Shown: positions 1-8,925 of the stretch, in pieces
How positions within the stretch are numbered: the first letter of the stretch is position 1
Layout of the letters: the number at the start of each line of letters is the position of its first letter
NCBI RefSeq assembly: GCF_036188265.1
Contig: NZ_CP108093.1
Coordinates: forward strand, 2,790,001 to 2,854,000
DNA: 64,000 nucleotides
Direction of reading: 5' to 3'
Source: Streptomyces sp. NBC_00247
GTDB taxonomy: Bacteria; Actinomycetota; Actinomycetes; Streptomycetales; Streptomycetaceae
The notes under the pieces: generated by a model
Told to the model about the DNA's origin: nothing
Database searches by the model: none
Seen by the model: only the letters and a program-made list of their open reading frames with translations
Program-made: the position numbers and the translations under genes

Positions 1-182
1 CTCATCGGCATCGGCGCGTCGAGCGCGACGAGGGCACGGGCCTGCGCGCTGCTCAGGCCGTGGCGGGCGGCGACGGCGGTGAGGTCGTCGGAGTGCCCTC
101 GTACGACGACGGCCAGGGGCTCCAGCAGGTCGTCCGGGGTGGGGACGGCGCGGTCGGCGCGGGGTGCCGGTTCCGGGGGCAT
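1..182 (-). CDS. MarR-family transcriptional regulator, truncated by the window edge
   Basis: This is the N-terminal 60 codons of a DNA-binding regulator; the rest lies left of the window. The translation runs MPPEPAPRADRAV, then a helix-rich stretch ending in LTAVAARHGLSSAQARALV, which looks like the first helices and start of the winged helix of a MarR protein. The ATG at 182 is followed by strongly Streptomyces-like codon use. It is divergent from the aldehyde dehydrogenase gene at 362. The spacer contains two copies of TTGA-N5-TCAA, the kind of dyad MarR dimers bind, so autoregulation and control of the dehydrogenase is the simple reading (inference). The family call rests on a short segment only. 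Confidence 0.6.
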   Translation of the reverse strand, partial: MPPEPAPRADRAVPTPDDLLEPLAVVVRGHSDDLTAVAARHGLSSAQARALVALDAPMPM

Positions 183-269
183 GGGGTGGTCATCCTTGGG
201 CAGAGGCGCGGGGAGCGGGGCAAAGGGGTGGGCGGTGCGGACATCCACCGTACGCCGCGTTCCGATTAT

Positions 270-324
270 TTGACTTACTCAACTTCTGGTCGTTACATGA
301 AATGCGTTGCTTGACGATGTCAAC
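270..324. promoter_or_regulatory. Paired MarR-type operator candidates
   Basis: Two copies of TTGAC-N5-CAACTTC occur at 270-286 and 312-328. Each contains the dyad TTGA-N5-TCAA (270-282 and 312-324). They are exactly 42 bp apart, about four helical turns, so bound dimers would sit on the same face. They lie between the divergent MarR and aldehyde dehydrogenase starts. Binding by the adjacent MarR protein is inferred, not shown. Confidence 0.5.
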
Positions 325-361
325 TTCCTGATATCGAGACGCCCCGCAGTAGGGAGCCCCC

Positions 362-1678
362 ATGCCCTCCGAGTCCCCGGCCGACGTCGTCGCCCGCCTC
401 CGCACCACCTTCCGCACCGGCCGCACGAAGGACCTGGCCTGGCGCACCCGTCAGCTGGAGCAGCTGCGCGCCCTGCTCACCGAGCACGGCGACGAGCTGG
501 CCGACGCGCTCCACGCCGACCTCGGCAAGAGCCGCGCCGAGTCCTACCGGACCGAGATCGACTTCACCGTCCGGGAGATCGACCACACCCTGGAGCACCT
601 CGAAGACTGGCTGCGCCCCGAACCGGCCCCCGTGCACGCCGGGCTCGCCGCCGCCGGAGCCACCGCGCTCACCGTGCGGGACCCGCTCGGGGTGGTCCTG
701 GTCATCGCCCCCTGGAACTACCCGGTGCAGCTGCTGCTCGCCCCTCTCGCGGGCGCGCTGGCGGGCGGCAACTGCGTGGTCGCCAAGCCCAGCGAACTGG
801 CCCCCGCCACCTCCGCCGCCGTGGCCCGGCTGCTCCCCCGCTTCCTGGACACCGACGCGGTCGCCGTCGTCGAGGGCGCCGTGGAGGAGACGACGGCCCT
901 GCTGGAGGAGCGTTTCGACCACATCTTCTACACCGGCAACGGCACGGTCGGCCGGATCGTGATGACCGCCGCCGCGAAGCACCTCACCCCGGTGACGCTG
1001 GAGCTGGGCGGCAAGTCCCCCGTCTTCGTGGACCGGGACACCGACCTCAAGACGGTCGCGCAGCGGCTCGCCTCGGGGAAGTTCCTCAACGCGGGCCAGA
1101 CCTGCGTGGCCCCCGACTACGTCCTCACCGACCCGGAGACCGCCGCCGCCCTCACGGACGCGCTCGCCGCCGCCGTCGAGGCGCAGTTCGGCAGTGATCC
1201 CTCGGCCTCCCCCGGGTACGGCCGCATCATCAACGAGCGCCACTTCGACCGCCTGGTACGCCTGCTGGACTCCGGCCGTACGGTCACCGGCGGCTCCCAC
1301 GACCGGGCGACGAAGTACATCGCGCCGACCGTGCTCGCCGACGTCTCCCCGGACTCCCCCGTGATGGGCGAGGAGATCTTCGGCCCGGTGCTGCCGATCC
1401 TCACCGTGGCCGGACTGGACGAGGCGATCGACTTCATCAACGACCGGGACAAGCCGCTGGCGCTCTACGCGTTCACCGAGTCGGCCGGGGTCCGCGAGCG
1501 GCTGCTGGCCGAGACCTCCTCGGGCGGCGTCGGCATCGGCCTGCCGCTCGCCCACCTGACCGTCTCCGACCTGCCGTTCGGCGGGGTCGGCGAGAGCGGC
1601 ATGGGCAGCTACCACGGCCCCTACTCGATCGACACCTTCACCCACCGCAAGGCGGTCCTGGACACCCCGCTCGGCTGA
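362..1678 (+). CDS. Aldehyde dehydrogenase, class 3-like (NAD(P)+-dependent)
   Basis: A 438-residue cytosolic enzyme that oxidises aldehydes to acids with NAD(P)+. Visible family motifs: the cofactor-region IAPWNYP, the ELGGKSP motif with the general-base Glu near residue 214, and the catalytic Cys near residue 248 in NAGQTCVAPDY. The C-terminal PFGGVGESGMGSYHG matches short class 3/fatty-aldehyde dehydrogenases, which are 440-490 residues rather than about 500. The ATG at 362 follows a GTAGGGAGC ribosome-binding site. It is divergent from a MarR gene with paired dyads in between, suggesting aldehyde- or phenolic-responsive control. The natural substrate cannot be read from sequence. Confidence 0.9.
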   Translation: MPSESPADVVARLRTTFRTGRTKDLAWRTRQLEQLRALLTEHGDELADALHADLGKSRAESYRTEIDFTVREIDHTLEHLEDWLRPEPAPVHAGLAAAGATALTVRDPLGVVLVIAPWNYPVQLLLAPLAGALAGGNCVVAKPSELAPATSAAVARLLPRFLDTDAVAVVEGAVEETTALLEERFDHIFYTGNGTVGRIVMTAAAKHLTPVTLELGGKSPVFVDRDTDLKTVAQRLASGKFLNAGQTCVAPDYVLTDPETAAALTDALAAAVEAQFGSDPSASPGYGRIINERHFDRLVRLLDSGRTVTGGSHDRATKYIAPTVLADVSPDSPVMGEEIFGPVLPILTVAGLDEAIDFINDRDKPLALYAFTESAGVRERLLAETSSGGVGIGLPLAHLTVSDLPFGGVGESGMGSYHGPYSIDTFTHRKAVLDTPLG

Positions 1679-1725
1679 CCTTCCCGCGCCCCGCCCGGCA
1701 GCGGCCGAGGAAGGTCGGCCCCGCC

Positions 1726-2463
1726 TCAGACCCTGCCCAGGAACCCCGGATCGGCCGGGCCCATCTGCCGGGCGAAGTCGGCGGCCACGCCGAGCACCTC
1801 CCGCATCGGGACGGCGCGGCGGCTGGTGGCCGCGAGGTCGTCGTGCGCCTCCTTCGACCACAGGAACGGGTACACGGAGAACCCCTGCGCGCAGGAGAGC
1901 GCGGCGGCCTCCTCGCGCCAGCCGGGCCACCGCAGGTCCTGGTAGAACCCGTCCGTCCCCCCGGAGGCCAGCCAGGAGATCCACCCCGAGTGGCCCATGT
2001 CCAGCGCTTCCCACTCCAGCGAGTCGGGGGCGAAGTAGATCATCTGTCCCGGGAGGCCTGGCCGGTCCGCCGCTGCGGGGTCGTGGCCGTTCAGGGCGAA
2101 GACCCCGCCCAGGACGTCATGGCCGACTATCAGGCCGCCGGCCGGATACCAGGTGGCGTCGAGGCCGGCGGGGAACGCGTTGACCCGGGCGAGGCTCGGC
2201 AGCCGGCCCTCGCCCGCGAAGCCCGCGCCTCCACCGCCGCCGCCGAACACGCGGACCCACCCGTCGACGAGCAGGCCGCCGCTGTGCCACGCCAGGGCGC
2301 CCAGCGTCGAGGCGACGGTGACCTGTGTCCGGAGCAGACACCGCTCGGCCTCGTCCCGGTCGACGGGGAACACCTCGACCAAAGCCGTACCGGCGGAGAA
2401 CAGCTCCCGTACCTCGGGCCAGGCGGGATTGTCCACGTGGACGAGTTCGTCGAGTGCGCGCAT
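1726..2463 (-). CDS. DUF2625 family protein
   Basis: A 245-residue soluble protein of unknown function. MRALDELVHVDNPAWPEV at the N-terminus, QVTVASTLGALAWHSGGLLVDGWVRVFG near residues 50-78 and the tryptophan-rich SLEWEALDMGHSGWISWLASG are typical of the DUF2625 family. I take the ATG at 2463 because homologues start MRxLxEL; an in-frame ATG at 2484 is also possible. It stands alone, convergent with the aldehyde dehydrogenase and upstream of the ccsB terminator. The function is not known and context gives no hint. Confidence 0.7.
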   Translation of the reverse strand: MRALDELVHVDNPAWPEVRELFSAGTALVEVFPVDRDEAERCLLRTQVTVASTLGALAWHSGGLLVDGWVRVFGGGGGGAGFAGEGRLPSLARVNAFPAGLDATWYPAGGLIVGHDVLGGVFALNGHDPAAADRPGLPGQMIYFAPDSLEWEALDMGHSGWISWLASGGTDGFYQDLRWPGWREEAAALSCAQGFSVYPFLWSKEAHDDLAATSRRAVPMREVLGVAADFARQMGPADPGFLGRV

Positions 2464-2486
2464 CCCCGCATGATCCCAGCACACGT

Positions 2487-2536
2487 GAAACGGCTGCCCG
2501 CCCCCCGTACGTCCGGGAGGGGCGGGCAGCCGTTTC
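2487..2536 (-). terminator. Rho-independent terminator of the cytochrome c maturation operon
   Basis: A perfect 18-bp inverted repeat (2487-2504 with 2519-2536, 14-nt loop) lies 20 bp downstream of the ccsB stop. On the minus strand the second arm ends in TTTC. It also separates this operon from the DUF2625 gene. Confidence 0.8.
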
Positions 2537-2555
2537 GCGCAGGTGGTGCGGGGCG

Positions 2556-3650
2556 TCAGACCCCGGCGTAGGAGTGCTTGCCGGTGATGAAGATGTTGAC
2601 GCCGTAGTAGTTGAACAGCCAGCAGCCGAAGGCGATGAGCGCCAGGTAGGCGGCCTTACGGCCCTTCCACCCGGCGGTCGCGCGGGCGTGCAGGTAGCAG
2701 GCGTACGCGACCCAGGTGATGAACGACCAGGTCTCCTTGGCGTCCCAGCCCCAGTAACGGCCCCACGCCTCGCCGGCCCAGATCGCGCCCGCGATGATCG
2801 TGAACGTCCAGAGCGGGAAGACGGCCGCGTTGGCGCGGTACGAGAACTTGTCCAGGGTGGCCGCCGACGGCAGCCGGTCCAGGACGGACTGCGCGAACCG
2901 GCCCGGCTCCACGCCGTCCTCGATCTTCCGCTCGTAGCTGTCGCGGAAGAGGTAGAGCAGCGTGGCGACCGCACCGAGGAAGAAGACCGCACCGCAGATG
3001 ATGGCGGTGGAGACGTGGATCCACAGCCAGTACGAGTGGAGCGCGGGCACCAGCTGGTCGCTGTCCGTGTAGAGCACGGTGGTCGCGATGCCGAGGTCCA
3101 GCAGGACCACGGTGACCAGCAGCAGCCCCATCCAGCGGACGTTCTTCCGCAGCAGGAGCAGGATCAGGTAGGCCGCGACGGCGACCGTGGAGAAGGTGAT
3201 CGAGAACTCGTACATGTTGCCCCAGGGGGCACGCTCCACGGAGAGCGCGCGGGCGACGACGCCACCCGCCTGTACGAGGAAGGCGAGCACGGTCATCGAG
3301 ACCGCGATCCGGCCCCACAGGTCGCCTTGGAAGGTGCCGCCGGAAGCGCCGGGGCCGTCCGGAACGTCCCGGGTGCCGGCGGCGGACCGGGTGACCACCT
3401 TCGGGCGTTCCAGCACGGTGGTCGCGCCGCCCGCCTGCGTGACCTGGACCTTCGGCGCCGACGCGGCGGCGGCCCCGGCCCGGTTCGCGGCGTCCAGCGC
3501 GGCGGCCGTGCGGCCCACCTTGCTGCGGCTGCCGAACACCCATTCCGCGATGTGCGCGAGGAAGGCCAGGGTGTAGACGGCCATCGACGAATAGATCAGC
3601 ACATTGCTGGTGTGCGCCAGATTCTCGTTGGCGGCGGCGGCGAGATTCAC
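2556..3650 (-). CDS. ccsB: Cytochrome c biogenesis protein CcsB (ResC)
   Basis: An integral membrane protein of 364 residues that, with ResB, forms the System II cytochrome c synthase: it carries haem across the membrane and presents it to apocytochrome CXXCH motifs. The tryptophan-rich haem-handling motif is visible as GRYWGWDAKETWSF near residue 300, between predicted membrane helices. A roughly 70-residue polar Ala/Gly/Thr-rich insertion follows the first helix, a feature of actinobacterial CcsB. It starts with GTG at 3650 and overlaps the resB stop by 4 bp (GTGA), so the two are translationally coupled. It ends at a strong terminator and is the last gene of the operon. Confidence 0.95.
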   Translation of the reverse strand: MNLAAAANENLAHTSNVLIYSSMAVYTLAFLAHIAEWVFGSRSKVGRTAAALDAANRAGAAAASAPKVQVTQAGGATTVLERPKVVTRSAAGTRDVPDGPGASGGTFQGDLWGRIAVSMTVLAFLVQAGGVVARALSVERAPWGNMYEFSITFSTVAVAAYLILLLLRKNVRWMGLLLVTVVLLDLGIATTVLYTDSDQLVPALHSYWLWIHVSTAIICGAVFFLGAVATLLYLFRDSYERKIEDGVEPGRFAQSVLDRLPSAATLDKFSYRANAAVFPLWTFTIIAGAIWAGEAWGRYWGWDAKETWSFITWVAYACYLHARATAGWKGRKAAYLALIAFGCWLFNYYGVNIFITGKHSYAGV

Positions 3651-5431
3651 TTCTCAGCCCCTTCGGCAGTTTCTGCGGCAGGTACGTCGGGACCGGGGCC
3701 GGGTTCGGCCGCGGAGTCGGTCTCCGGCCCCGGGGCGGGGTCGGACTGCGGATCGGGTGCGGTCGGCGCCACGTCGTTCAGCGCCAACGCGAGGCCGAGC
3801 AGTTCCTCGGGCAGCTTCGCGGACTCGCTGCGGCCGAGTCCGGCCATCTCCACGACGGTCACCCCGTCGGCCCCGCGCACGGCCCGCACCCAGACGCGGC
3901 GGCGCTGGATGAAGAGCGAACCGGCGAGTCCGGCGATGGCGGCGATGGCCCCGCCGAGCGCCCAGCCGGCGGCGGGCCGCTCGGAGATCTGGAAGCTGGC
4001 CCACTCCTCGACGCCGTCGAAGGTGATGGAGCCGGCGCCGTCCGGAAGCTGCATGGTCTCGCCGGGCGCCAGGCGCTGCTTCAGGTTGGCGCCGGAGGCG
4101 TCCTTGAAGGGCTTCAGCTTGTCCGTGTCGAGCTGGTAGACGTTCTGCGGGAGGCCGGAGTCGACGCCGAGGCTGCCGTGCAGCGCGTTGAGCGCCAGCA
4201 CCGGGTTCTCCGCGCCGGGGAACTGCGAGAGCATCGTCCCGCTGCCCGCGCCGGCGAAAGTCGGTACGAAGAACGCGTTGAAACCGAGCTGGTCCCGCTT
4301 GCCGTTCTTGTCCCTGTAGCCGTCCATGACCTTGATGGCACCGGACGAGGTGATGTTGGCGTCGCGCGGCAGCAGCGGCACGGCGGCCTTGAAGATCTGC
4401 TTGCCCTTGCCGTCCCGGACGGTGACGACCGGGGCGTAGCCGTGCGAGATCAGGAAGATCTTGGTGCCGTCGATCACCAAGGGCTCGTTGACCTTGATGA
4501 CGCCCTTCTTCTCCTTGCCGTACGCGCCCTCGGCGTACGTCACCCGCGCCTCGAAGGTACGGGCCGTGCCCCGCTGGGGGCCGGTCTTCTCGTACGTGCC
4601 GACGAAGTCGTCGAGGGTGAAGCTGAACGGCGCGAGCGAGTCGGGGTCGTACAGCGAGCCGCTGTCGAAGTCGTCGTACTGCGTCATCGTGTTGGCGAAA
4701 CCGTCGCCCTCGGTGACGAGCTTGCCGCCCTGGAAGTTGAAGAGCGCGCCGACCGCGAAGGCCACCAGCATCACGATGAGCGCGACGTGGAAGACCAGGT
4801 TGCCGGCCTCGCGGAGATAGCCTTTCTCCGCCGCGACCGCGTCGCCCTCCGCCTGGGTGCGGAACCGCCGCTTGCGCAGCAGGGTGAGCGCGGCCTCGCG
4901 GACCTGCTCCGGCTCGGCCTCCGTACGCCAGGTCGTGTACGCGGGCAGGCGGGTCAGGCGCTTCGGTGCGTGCGGCGGGCGGCTGCGCAGCTGGCCCACG
5001 AACTGGACGCTGCGCGGCAGGATGCAGCCGATGAGCGAGACGAAGAGCAGGATGTAGATCGCGGAGAACCACACCGAGCTGTAGACGTCGAAGAGCTGGA
5101 GCTTCTCGTAGATCGGCGTGACGGTGGTGTGCGTGTTCTTGAACGTCAGCACCTTCAGCTGGTCCACGCTGTTCTGCGGGATCAGCGAGCCGGGGATGGC
5201 GCCGAGCGACAGCAGGAAGAGCAGGATCAGCGCGATCCGCATCGAGGTGAGCTGGCGCCAGAACCAGCGGATCCAGCCGATGAAGCCCATGGCGGGCAGC
5301 CCGGCCTCGCGGTCGGCGCGTTCCTCCACCGGTGCGGTGGAGAGCTGCGCCCCGGCCTCACCGAGCTCCCGGGTGTCCTGCTCGTCGGCGCGCGCGGCGT
5401 CGCGTTCGTCAGTGGTGTTCAGCTTGCTCAA
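3647..5431 (-). CDS. resB: Cytochrome c biogenesis protein ResB
   Basis: The 594-residue ResB half of the System II haem lyase. An N-terminal cytosolic region of about 50 residues is followed by FWRQLTSMRIALILLFLLSL, the first of four membrane helices, then GSLIPQN, a highly conserved ResB motif. A large extracytoplasmic domain sits between helices 3 and 4. The C-terminal tail after RRRVWVRA is acidic and Pro-rich and varies between species. It overlaps ccsB by 4 bp and starts only 6 bp after the ccdA stop, so it belongs to one transcript with tlpA, ccdA and ccsB. Confidence 0.95.
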   Translation of the reverse strand: MSKLNTTDERDAARADEQDTRELGEAGAQLSTAPVEERADREAGLPAMGFIGWIRWFWRQLTSMRIALILLFLLSLGAIPGSLIPQNSVDQLKVLTFKNTHTTVTPIYEKLQLFDVYSSVWFSAIYILLFVSLIGCILPRSVQFVGQLRSRPPHAPKRLTRLPAYTTWRTEAEPEQVREAALTLLRKRRFRTQAEGDAVAAEKGYLREAGNLVFHVALIVMLVAFAVGALFNFQGGKLVTEGDGFANTMTQYDDFDSGSLYDPDSLAPFSFTLDDFVGTYEKTGPQRGTARTFEARVTYAEGAYGKEKKGVIKVNEPLVIDGTKIFLISHGYAPVVTVRDGKGKQIFKAAVPLLPRDANITSSGAIKVMDGYRDKNGKRDQLGFNAFFVPTFAGAGSGTMLSQFPGAENPVLALNALHGSLGVDSGLPQNVYQLDTDKLKPFKDASGANLKQRLAPGETMQLPDGAGSITFDGVEEWASFQISERPAAGWALGGAIAAIAGLAGSLFIQRRRVWVRAVRGADGVTVVEMAGLGRSESAKLPEELLGLALALNDVAPTAPDPQSDPAPGPETDSAAEPGPGPDVPAAETAEGAEK

Positions 5432-5437
5432 TGGAAC

Positions 5438-6199
5438 TCAGATCCCCACAGTGAAACCGTTGGACCAGCCCTGCACGTCCTGCATGAACGAGGCCCACAG
5501 CCCCGTCAGCAGCAGGATGCCGGTCGCGATCATCATGACGCCCCCGATGCGCATGACCCATGCGTAGTGGCGCTTGACCCAGCCGAACGCACCGAGCGCC
5601 TTGCGGAAGGCGACGGCGGCGAGGACGAACGGGACACCGAGTCCCAGACAGTACGCGACGGTCAGAAGTGCCCCGCGTTCGGCGGTGCCCTGGTCGAAGG
5701 CGAGCATGGACACCGCGCTCAGCGTCGGGCCGAGGCAGGGGGTCCACCCGATCCCGAAGAGGGCGCCCAGCAGCGGGGCGCCCAGCAGCCCGGTGACCGG
5801 CCTGCGGTGGATGCGGAACTCGCGCTGGGTCATCCACGGCATCAGCCCCATGAAGAAGACCCCCATGAGGATCATCAGCACGCCGAGGACCCGCTGGAGG
5901 GTCTCGCTGTGTTCCTGGAGGTTGCCGCCGAAGTAGCCGAAGAGCGCCCCGCCCGACACGAACACGGCGGTGAAGCCGAGCACGAAGAGGGAGGCACCGC
6001 CGACGACCCGGCCCCGCCGGGCGTTCGCCAGGTCGGTGCCGCTGATGCCGGTGACGTAGCTCAGGTAGCCGGGGACCAGCGGCAGGACGCAGGGCGAGAA
6101 GAACGAGACGAGACCGCCGAGGAGCGCGATCGGCACGGCGGCCAGCAGCGCACCGTTGACGACCGTCTCGTTGTACGTGGCGGCGGCGAGGGTGGTCAC
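5438..6199 (-). CDS. ccdA: Cytochrome c biogenesis protein CcdA (thiol-reductant transporter)
   Basis: A 253-residue membrane protein of the DsbD/CcdA family that moves electrons from cytoplasmic thioredoxin to extracytoplasmic thioredoxin-like partners, keeping apocytochrome cysteines reduced. The two redox cysteines are visible: SFFSPCVLPLVPGY near residue 37 and IGWTPCLGPTL in the fourth-helix region. Both are Pro-Cys contexts typical of CcdA. Six hydrophobic segments can be seen. The start is GTG at 6199, 4 bp beyond the stop of the upstream tlpA-like gene. Its operon neighbours supply the electron acceptor (TlpA/ResA) and haem lyase (ResB/CcsB). Confidence 0.95.
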   Translation of the reverse strand: MTTLAAATYNETVVNGALLAAVPIALLGGLVSFFSPCVLPLVPGYLSYVTGISGTDLANARRGRVVGGASLFVLGFTAVFVSGGALFGYFGGNLQEHSETLQRVLGVLMILMGVFFMGLMPWMTQREFRIHRRPVTGLLGAPLLGALFGIGWTPCLGPTLSAVSMLAFDQGTAERGALLTVAYCLGLGVPFVLAAVAFRKALGAFGWVKRHYAWVMRIGGVMMIATGILLLTGLWASFMQDVQGWSNGFTVGI

Positions 6200-6203
6200 C
6201 GGC

Positions 6204-6815
6204 TCACTTCTCCGCGATCAGCGGGTCGATCATCTTGTGCAGCTGTTCCGCGTCGAGCGCCTGGAGGGTGCGGGCGGCGATGCGCCCCTCGCGGTCGATG
6301 ACCACGGTCGACGGGATGGTCTGCGGGTTCAGGGTGCCCTTGGGGAAGCGGAGGATGAGCTTGCCGACCGGGTCGTAGAGGCTCGGGTACGTGATGTCCG
6401 CGTCGGCCTCGAAGTTCAGCGCGGCGTCCTTCTGGGTGTCGCGGGTGTTGATCCCGACGAACTGGACGCCCTGGCCGGCGGTCTCCTTGGAGACCGCGGC
6501 GAAGTGCTTCGCCTCCGCCCGGCAGGGTCCGCACCAGGAGCCCCAGACGTTGAGGACGACGACCTTGCCCTTGTAGGCGGCGACGTCGAGCTTCTCGCCC
6601 TCCAGCGTGGTGCCGGCGAGCTCCGGGGCGGCCCGGCGGTCCTTCGGGGCCACGGTCGAGATGCCGCCGCCGCCGGTGACGAAGTTGGTGTCACCGCCGC
6701 CGCCCGACTTGATGTCGTCCCCACCGCACGCGGACAGGGTCAGGGCACCGGCCACGACGGCGGTCGTGGCGGCGAGCAGGGTGAAGCGGCGTCGGGATGC
6801 GCGGCCATGGCTCAT
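6204..6815 (-). CDS. TlpA/ResA-like lipoprotein thioredoxin
   Basis: A 203-residue exported thioredoxin-fold protein that should reduce the CXXCH cysteines of apocytochromes c using electrons from CcdA. MSHGRASRRRFTLLAATTAV is a signal sequence followed by the lipobox LSAC near residue 30, so it is a membrane-anchored lipoprotein. The redox motif is WGSWCGPCRAEAKHF, and VVIDREGRIAAR is the typical C-terminal beta-strand region. The reading frame stays open to 6914, but only the ATG at 6815 places the signal peptide correctly. It is the first gene of the tlpA-ccdA-resB-ccsB operon. Confidence 0.93.
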   Translation of the reverse strand: MSHGRASRRRFTLLAATTAVVAGALTLSACGGDDIKSGGGGDTNFVTGGGGISTVAPKDRRAAPELAGTTLEGEKLDVAAYKGKVVVLNVWGSWCGPCRAEAKHFAAVSKETAGQGVQFVGINTRDTQKDAALNFEADADITYPSLYDPVGKLILRFPKGTLNPQTIPSTVVIDREGRIAARTLQALDAEQLHKMIDPLIAEK

Positions 6816-6882
6816 GTGAAAAGTTTCGCATGGCAGATCCGGGGATCTTGGGCACCCCCCTCGCTGCCCGTAAAGCCCCTTG

Positions 6883-8193
6883 TCAGGCCTGCTTAAAGAA
6901 AGCGTTCCAGCCACCCGCGGGCGCCTGACCGACCTCCAGCGTGCGGAGCTTCGCGAGGACTTCCGGGTCCTGGACGTCCAGCCAGTCCACGAACTGACGG
7001 AACGAGACGAGCCGCACGTCCGGCTGTCCGGCCACTTCCTTGATCACCTCTTCCACGGCGTCCATGTAAATTCCGCCGTTCCACTCCTCGAAGTGATTGC
7101 CGATGTAGAACGGCGCGCGGTTCGTCTCGTACGCCCGGCGGAAACCGGCGAGATAGGAACCGGTCGCCTGTTCGCGCCAGCCGGGATAGCGGGAGGGCAT
7201 GCCCCGGGTCGAATTCTGCGACTGGTTGGCGAGGATGTTGTAGTCCATCGAGAGGACCTCGAAGGTGTGACCGGGGAACGGCATCCCCTGGAGCGGGAGA
7301 TCCCATACGCCGAAACGTTTCTCCGGCCACATCTGCACCCCGCCCGGCGAACTCGCGTCGTAGCGCCAGCCGAGCCTGCTCGCGGTCGGCAGCAGGTTCT
7401 CCTGGCCGAGGAGGCAGGGGGTGCGTCCGCCGGTGAGTTCCTTCCGGTAGTCGAAAGGCAGCGGTTCGACCTCCTCCCACCCGCTGTTCGTCCGCCATTG
7501 CGTCACGAAGGAGACGGCCTGATTGATCTCGCTGTGCCACTGCGCGGGCGTCCAGTCGCCGACCGATCCGGAACCGGCGCAGAAATGCCCGTTGAAGTGG
7601 GTGCCGATCTCGTGCCCGTCGAGCCACGCCTCGCGCACGTACCGCAGGGTCAGCTTGACGTGCTCGTCGGTGAGGTAGCCGATGTCCGAGGCGCCGCGCG
7701 GATTGTTGGGCGGCAGGTAGAGCGATTTCTTCGACTCGGGCAGCAGGTAGATACCGGAGAGGAAGAAGGTCATCGCGGCGTCGTGTTCCCGGGCGAGTTC
7801 GAGAAAGCGCGGGAAAAGGCCGTTTCCGACCTCGCCCGCCCCGTCCCAGGAAAAGATCACGAACTGCGGAGGCGTCTGACCCGGTTCGAGCGGGACGGGC
7901 GCGTCGGGCTGCTTCGGCTGCTTTCCGGTGTCGGAGGTGGAACCGTCCCCGATCAGCCGTACGGCACTGTTCGCCGGGCCCTTTCCGTGCTCTCTCCGTC
8001 CGCCGGCGCCGCCCCCGTGGCCCGGGGTCGTACCGGCGGCGCTCCCGGGGCTCTTCTCCGGCCCGTGGTGCGCCCCGCTCCCGGAACCGAGTGAGCCGCA
8101 GCCCGCGATTCCCGCGGCGGCTGCGGCTCCCAGACCCGCTCCCAGCAGTCCCCTCCGGTTGATGTTGTTCGCATGTTCCTGGTTCACGTCCAC
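6883..8193 (-). CDS. Tat-type lipoprotein with polysaccharide-deacetylase-like fold
   Basis: A 436-residue exported protein. NNINRRGLLGAGLG has the twin arginines of a Tat signal, and IAGCG is a lipobox, so it should be a folded, Tat-exported lipoprotein. A Gly/Ser/Pro-rich linker of about 60 residues follows. The body resembles the NodB family: PQFVIFSWDGAGE looks like motif 1, and GHEIGTHFNGHFC supplies the pair of histidines that bind metal in motif 2. The probable role is de-N-acetylation of a cell-wall or extracellular polymer, but the usual DD of motif 1 is WDG here, so activity is uncertain. The GTG start at 8193 is chosen because the Tat motif follows closely. It is 67 bp upstream of the tlpA operon and may share its transcript. 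Confidence 0.75.
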   Translation of the reverse strand: MDVNQEHANNINRRGLLGAGLGAAAAAGIAGCGSLGSGSGAHHGPEKSPGSAAGTTPGHGGGAGGRREHGKGPANSAVRLIGDGSTSDTGKQPKQPDAPVPLEPGQTPPQFVIFSWDGAGEVGNGLFPRFLELAREHDAAMTFFLSGIYLLPESKKSLYLPPNNPRGASDIGYLTDEHVKLTLRYVREAWLDGHEIGTHFNGHFCAGSGSVGDWTPAQWHSEINQAVSFVTQWRTNSGWEEVEPLPFDYRKELTGGRTPCLLGQENLLPTASRLGWRYDASSPGGVQMWPEKRFGVWDLPLQGMPFPGHTFEVLSMDYNILANQSQNSTRGMPSRYPGWREQATGSYLAGFRRAYETNRAPFYIGNHFEEWNGGIYMDAVEEVIKEVAGQPDVRLVSFRQFVDWLDVQDPEVLAKLRTLEVGQAPAGGWNAFFKQA

Positions 8194-8421
8194 GTCCCCA
8201 TCGACGGTCGTTTTGTCTCACACTCATACAAACTGCCCATGGCTGAGATGGAGGGAGCGACGCGATGGTTCCTACGATTATCTGATTTTCACCACACGAC
8301 CGGACCCTCACCGGTTCTCCACAAGGGCTCCGCTTTTACGGGACAGCCCTGACGGCTTTCGGCCGTCCGCCCGGGGACGCGCGGGCTGACAACGGCGCCG
8401 CAGGGGTGGCACAGTGGAGCG

Positions 8422-8925
8422 ATGTTCCCGCGCCGGCCGTCGTCCCCCCAAGAAGAGGCCCGTACCGCGTCCGAGGTGACGAATCTGCTCGCGGTCCTCT
8501 GGGGAAGAGCTCAGGCCAACACCCCGACGGGCCCCACCTCCCCGTCCCAGTTGCGCGCGCTGATGGCGATCGAGCGCCGGGAGGGCGGCAACATGCGGGC
8601 CCTGGGCGAGGCACTGGGGTCGGCGCCGCCCGCGACGAGCCGACTCTGCGACCGGCTGGAAGCGGCGGGCCTCATCGAGCGCCGCCTGAGCCCGGCCAGC
8701 CGCCGGGAGATAGAACTCCACCTCAGCCGGCCCGGCCGTGCCCTGCTGGACGAGATCAGGGCCGGCCAGGTGCGGGAGGTGTCCCTGGTGCTCGCGGCGA
8801 TGGAGCCGGAGGCGGCCGAAGCACTGCGCGAGGGGCTCGCGGCGTTCCGGGACGCAGCCGCCGAGGTCATCGACGGGGAGAGATACGAGCCCGACGAACC
8901 CGCCTGGCTGGCCAACCTCGCCTGA
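8422..8925 (+). CDS. MarR-family transcriptional regulator
   Basis: A 167-residue winged-helix regulator. The DNA-binding region is PSQLRALMAIERREGGNMRALGEALGSAPPATSRLCDRLEAAGLIERR, with the wing RLSPASRREIELHLSRPGR; flanking helices form the dimer domain. It lies 233 bp upstream of a receiver-PP2C phosphatase gene on the same strand. That spacer carries a GTTGT-N6-ACAAC dyad, so control of its own locus is a reasonable inference. This kind of MarR-plus-SpoIIE pairing recurs in Streptomyces. Confidence 0.88.
   Translation: MFPRRPSSPQEEARTASEVTNLLAVLWGRAQANTPTGPTSPSQLRALMAIERREGGNMRALGEALGSAPPATSRLCDRLEAAGLIERRLSPASRREIELHLSRPGRALLDEIRAGQVREVSLVLAAMEPEAAEALREGLAAFRDAAAEVIDGERYEPDEPAWLANLA

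Noticed and set aside
1677..1716. 8-bp inverted repeat GACCTTCC/GGAAGGTC after the aldehyde dehydrogenase
   Set aside because: The loop of 24 nt and short stem make it a weak terminator; not listed.
320..2014. Long minus-strand frame of 564 codons opposite the aldehyde dehydrogenase
   Set aside because: It is antisense to a clear gene, is Arg/Gly/Val-rich without motifs, and is a typical GC-rich shadow.
4178..6301. 707-codon plus-strand frame opposite resB and ccdA
   Set aside because: Composition (Arg/Glu/His/Gly-rich) without hydrophobic core; the opposite strand encodes well-known proteins.
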